Shown one piece after another: positions 61,247 to 64,000 of a DNA stretch of 64,000 nt. This DNA is from Nitzschia sp. pyKryTriq1. Taxonomy: Eukaryota > Bacillariophyta > Bacillariophyceae > Bacillariales > Bacillariaceae. The translations under genes and the position numbers were made by a program. The DNA lies in the NCBI GenBank assembly GCA_956465555.1, contig OY101121.1, positions 334,722-398,721 of the forward strand, written 5' to 3'. The notes beneath the pieces were generated by a model. It was not told where the DNA came from and made no database searches. It saw only the letters and a list, made by a program, of their open reading frames with translations. Each line of letters begins with the position of its first letter. Position 1 is the stretch's first letter.

Positions 61247-62205
61247 GGCTGGTGATGGGTTGCAATCAGAGTTCGTAGCGAGAGTTGAATTGATACCTTG
61301 ATGTCGATTTTAAAATAATGCCGTTTGAGGTAAACTTATGAGAAATTCATGACGGTGTATTATTTTTTTTGTTTTTTCCAACATCTACTACCGGCAGGAG
61401 TACCGGGTACCGGCACTTTTTCTTGCAGTACTGACCGTACATCAAATGTACATGACATGAGGTAGTTACTAGACCAATAGAAAGGAATTCAGAGAAGGCA
61501 GGGCGAAGGAGACGCACTCCTCTGCCACAGATGATAGTACCATGCTGTACGTAGTTTTGTGGCCGGCGGCGAAGTCCACGAACATGGAATGCATCCAGAG
61601 GCCATAATACACGCAAGCAAAAGGAGAATGAAGCGAGCCTCTGCTCGCTGAATCAATCACAACTACAACAGTGTATCGAGATGATGGTGATGATGATTGA
61701 CGTGGACTCCTCCTCATTCCAGGGGTCAATTCTTTTTCGGGTTTTCTTTTTCTTTTTCCGGAACAATATTGACCTCTGCCTCATTCCCATCCGCCATCGT
61801 CTACGAAAATGGGGGGGGAAGAGGCGCAGCCGAGGGGGAAAGGAATCTCGCGATGATACGCTAGATGGATGATTTATTTCTAATATGTATTCGAACTAAT
61901 CGATTCGAAAGGTTCTGGTTCTGGATACCATGCGAGAAAGCAAAAGTTGCGTCATCTCATCGGAATTATTTATTCTCAAGCCGAGAGCGGGAGCGAGAAG
62001 ATGGCGAAAAAGCACCAATAACCAAAACACATCAAACATGCAACATGCAACTTTCAACGCTTTAGCCGAGAGGAGAGTAGACAACTAACGGTACTAAGAA
62101 GTACAAATGCTCCAAAGGCCTACAATACGTTTAATGTTTTGAGAGCTGCCGAGACGACAGTTGGTTTCAATCACAGTGGTATTATTCGACGAGATATCAC
62201 AAATA
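61247..62205. other. Intergenic between RING-H2 gene 5 and the small membrane protein
   Basis: Contains GAGTACCGGGTACCGGC near 61397-61413. Open frames here are short and without protein character. No gene seen. Confidence 0.5.
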
Positions 62206-62796
62206 ATGTTGTTGCTGTCATTTCGGACGACTCATTTGGCTTTGCCGCTACGGCGAGATGCTGCAGCAGCAGCCGCAAGCAGCTTGAGAACAAACAAGTT
62301 CTCGCAACGGTTCCGATCGACGATGACAGTGCCGCCAATGCCGTCCTGGTGTCCGGTTGGTGGTGGTCAAGGAACCGAGGGGCGAGAAGACTTCGTCTCT
62401 TCTTTTCAGAAGCCTCTGCCATCCCATCCTGGTATTAGGTATGATGAGAATGATAGTAATTCGTCTCCTCAGCACCCATACCTCCAGCACAAAGAAAGAA
62501 GTTATCGGACGGTGCAAATCCGAGGATTTCACTCGACAAGCCAACCGCAGATTGCTCCATTTCTTCCGGAAATCGTGATTGCAACAGGTATCATCGGTGG
62601 ATGGGTAGCCTACAGAGTAGGTCAAGGAAAACCACTGACCCCAGATGATGCGTTGGATGTCCAAGAGGCATATCGAAAGCAAGAGGAGGATCTTCGGAAA
62701 AGACAGAAAAATTGGCGAGAGAGCTCCAGGAATAGGAACGGACAACAGCAACCCAGCCGCCAATGCAGCATATCATATGAAACTTCGAAAGAATGA
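62206..62796 (+). CDS. Small single-pass membrane protein, probably mitochondrial
   Basis: 196 residues from ATG 62206, the first ATG in a frame open further up. The N-terminus is a mitochondrial-type presequence rich in Arg, Ala and Ser (LSFRTTHLALPLRRDAAAAAA, then FSQRFRS). One membrane helix, FLPEIVIATGIIGGWVAYRVG, is followed by a charged Pro/Gln/Arg-rich segment (DALDVQEAYRKQEEDLRKRQ) likely to form a coiled coil. No family recognised; the layout recalls accessory subunits of inner-membrane complexes, which is inference. It is the only plus-strand gene within the terminal RING-H2 block. Confidence 0.6.
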   Translation: MLLLSFRTTHLALPLRRDAAAAAASSLRTNKFSQRFRSTMTVPPMPSWCPVGGGQGTEGREDFVSSFQKPLPSHPGIRYDENDSNSSPQHPYLQHKERSYRTVQIRGFHSTSQPQIAPFLPEIVIATGIIGGWVAYRVGQGKPLTPDDALDVQEAYRKQEEDLRKRQKNWRESSRNRNGQQQPSRQCSISYETSKE

Positions 62797-63132
62797 ATAG
62801 GAGGGCACGGCTGAGCCAGTTTTGTCGTTGTTGCCGGCAATATTCAAAGTTAGGAGGATCGTTCACGGTAACAGTGGTAGTAGACTCTAGTAGATTACGA
62901 TATTTACATATTGCTGAATGCTTTCACGAAACGACTGCTGTACTGTCTCTCCTGGACAAATCAGCACTTTAATTTGTAACAAAAAATCTTCGACGCTCGG
63001 GGCGTTACCAGATTCAGAAAACTGCAACCAATTATAGTCGCACACTCTCCAAGCCTCCAAAATTCTCCGTTTCACTCACCAAGATACTATTGTTGTTTGT
63101 CTTGGTCAATATGTTCTCTCTATAAGCGGGCA
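62797..63132. other. Intergenic, convergent 3' ends
   Basis: No gene or repeat seen. Confidence 0.4.
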
Positions 63133-63994
63133 CTATTGTGCTTGTTGTCCCTGCTCAATATCTTGTTCCTCCGTTTCCTCCTCTGGTTCGACAAGGTACT
63201 CGTTTCGACAAATCGGACAATCCTCATGTTTCGCCAACCAAGCAATGCCACATGCTGCATGGAAATGATGTGGGCAACTTTGATTATTCGACCAGCATAT
63301 CTGATCCCCATTCTCATAGGGACATAAACAAATAGCGCACAAATCCATCCCACTCTCTTCATCGTCCCCCTCGTGTAGCACTAAATTGGATTTGGCCCTT
63401 TTCATTATCGAAATTGCGTTGTTCTGCTGGTCGGATCGGATCGTGTCGCTTGAAGTATCACTCTGACCAGCGTGGTCTGTTCCTTCGGATGACGATGCAA
63501 CCCACGACACATGCTGGAACAGCGACAAGAGATGTGGAAGACATCAATCACATTGAGCCAAGGAATTACCAAGTAGTCGTGGAATAAACAACGGCACAAC
63601 GGCCAGAAAGGGACTCACCTTCAGAATGAGCATTTTCTCAATGAAATCCTGCGTCCTCGTTTGTTTTTTCTTACTCGGTTCGGCTACAGGTGTCGGAGGT
63701 GGAGGAGGATCATTTCGGTGTTTAAAGTAATAATACACTCTCGCAGAGAGAAGAAATATTCTGTATCGTGTCATATATCGACGGTCATGAGAACAAGAGA
63801 CAAACATGATACGGGTAGATAGGTGAGAACTCTGTACTGCATTTGCCATAATGATGGGTCATTTGTATGATATCCAGGACAACCACCAACACTCACGTTA
63901 ATGCCATTGTCGCCCAACATAGCTTAAGGTTGACATCGGAATTGAGTTTCCAGTCACGTCCCATCGTACCCGTGTCCTCTGGCATCGATTCCAT
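63133..63994 (-). CDS. RING-H2 finger membrane protein 6 (three exons, near window edge)
   Basis: Exons 63994-63897, 63760-63619 and 63513-63133 (introns 136 and 105 bp, GT-AG, phases 2 and 0), 206 residues from ATG 63994. The frame is open to the window end, so the true start could lie beyond it. The membrane helix is split by intron 1 (NLKLCWATMAL then TIFLLSARVYYYF). A Pro run and the basic helix SKKKQTRTQDFIEKMLILK end at intron 2. RING-H2: CAICLCPYENGDQICWSNN, SCPHHFHAACGIAWL, DCPICRNEYL, all ligands present. The shortest member, with a 20-residue Glu/Gln tail. Confidence 0.83.
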
Positions 63995-64000
63995 CTTGCA

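Overview
The window is nuclear DNA from a diatom or a close stramenopile relative. Proteins carry long Ser, Gln, Asn, Asp and His runs. Introns are short (about 90-145 bp) with GT-AG ends. Several N-termini look like diatom bipartite plastid signals with a Phe just after the signal-peptide cut (SAF-VAP, HSF-QFP, DGF-QLP). The gene set also fits: a plastid terminal oxidase, a PAP/fibrillin protein, a GABA-B-like class C receptor and a Na+/Ca2+-K+ exchanger with EF-hands. I cannot name the species.

Layout, 0-12 kb: a DEDDy 3'-5' exonuclease cut by the window edge, a PTGR/CurA-type oxidoreductase, a doubtful Ser/Gln-rich protein, an organellar ribosome recycling factor, an unknown Ser/His-rich protein and the class C GPCR. 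From 12.2 to 15.2 kb lies a mobile-DNA island: a short broken Ty3/gypsy-type LTR element with a clear 5-bp target duplication, a ten-unit 41-bp tandem array and a transposase-like fragment. From 15.6 to 24 kb: a long PPR protein, a peptidase S51-like protein lacking the catalytic serine, and the three-exon exchanger. From 25.4 to 42 kb: the first RING-H2 gene, a plastid fibrillin, a DUF1415 protein, an SDR, an Mpv17 protein, an alpha/beta hydrolase, two ARM-like proteins, a three-exon plastid protein with two internal repeats, and an FAD monooxygenase. From 42 to 55.4 kb: a MATE transporter, a second RING-H2 gene, PTOX, a hotdog thioesterase, a small EF-hand protein and a 944-residue host protein derived from a pogo/CENP-B-type transposase. 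From 55.4 kb to the end: four further RING-H2 genes in a row on the minus strand, with one small mitochondrial-type membrane protein between the last two.

The main finding is the RING-H2 family: six members in 40 kb, four of them consecutive. Rebuilding exons by hand shows that five members share a phase-2 intron inside the N-terminal membrane helix, and four share a phase-0 intron after a basic helix ending in Lys. All have a RING-H2 domain with a [I/V]C[W/S]S-x-N signature. This is a locally amplified family of membrane-anchored E3 ubiquitin ligase candidates. The second is the transposase-derived gene, whose DDE core is well kept but has lost the first and third acidic residues.

Intergenic DNA is unusual. 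It has clusters of the palindrome GTAC, recurring CTCTACTAGAG-type inverted repeats, and several local duplications of promoter-sized segments (33.6/33.9 kb, 38.95/39.12 kb, 47.1/49.9 kb). Exon structures are inferred from splice signals and reading frame only; no transcript data were available.
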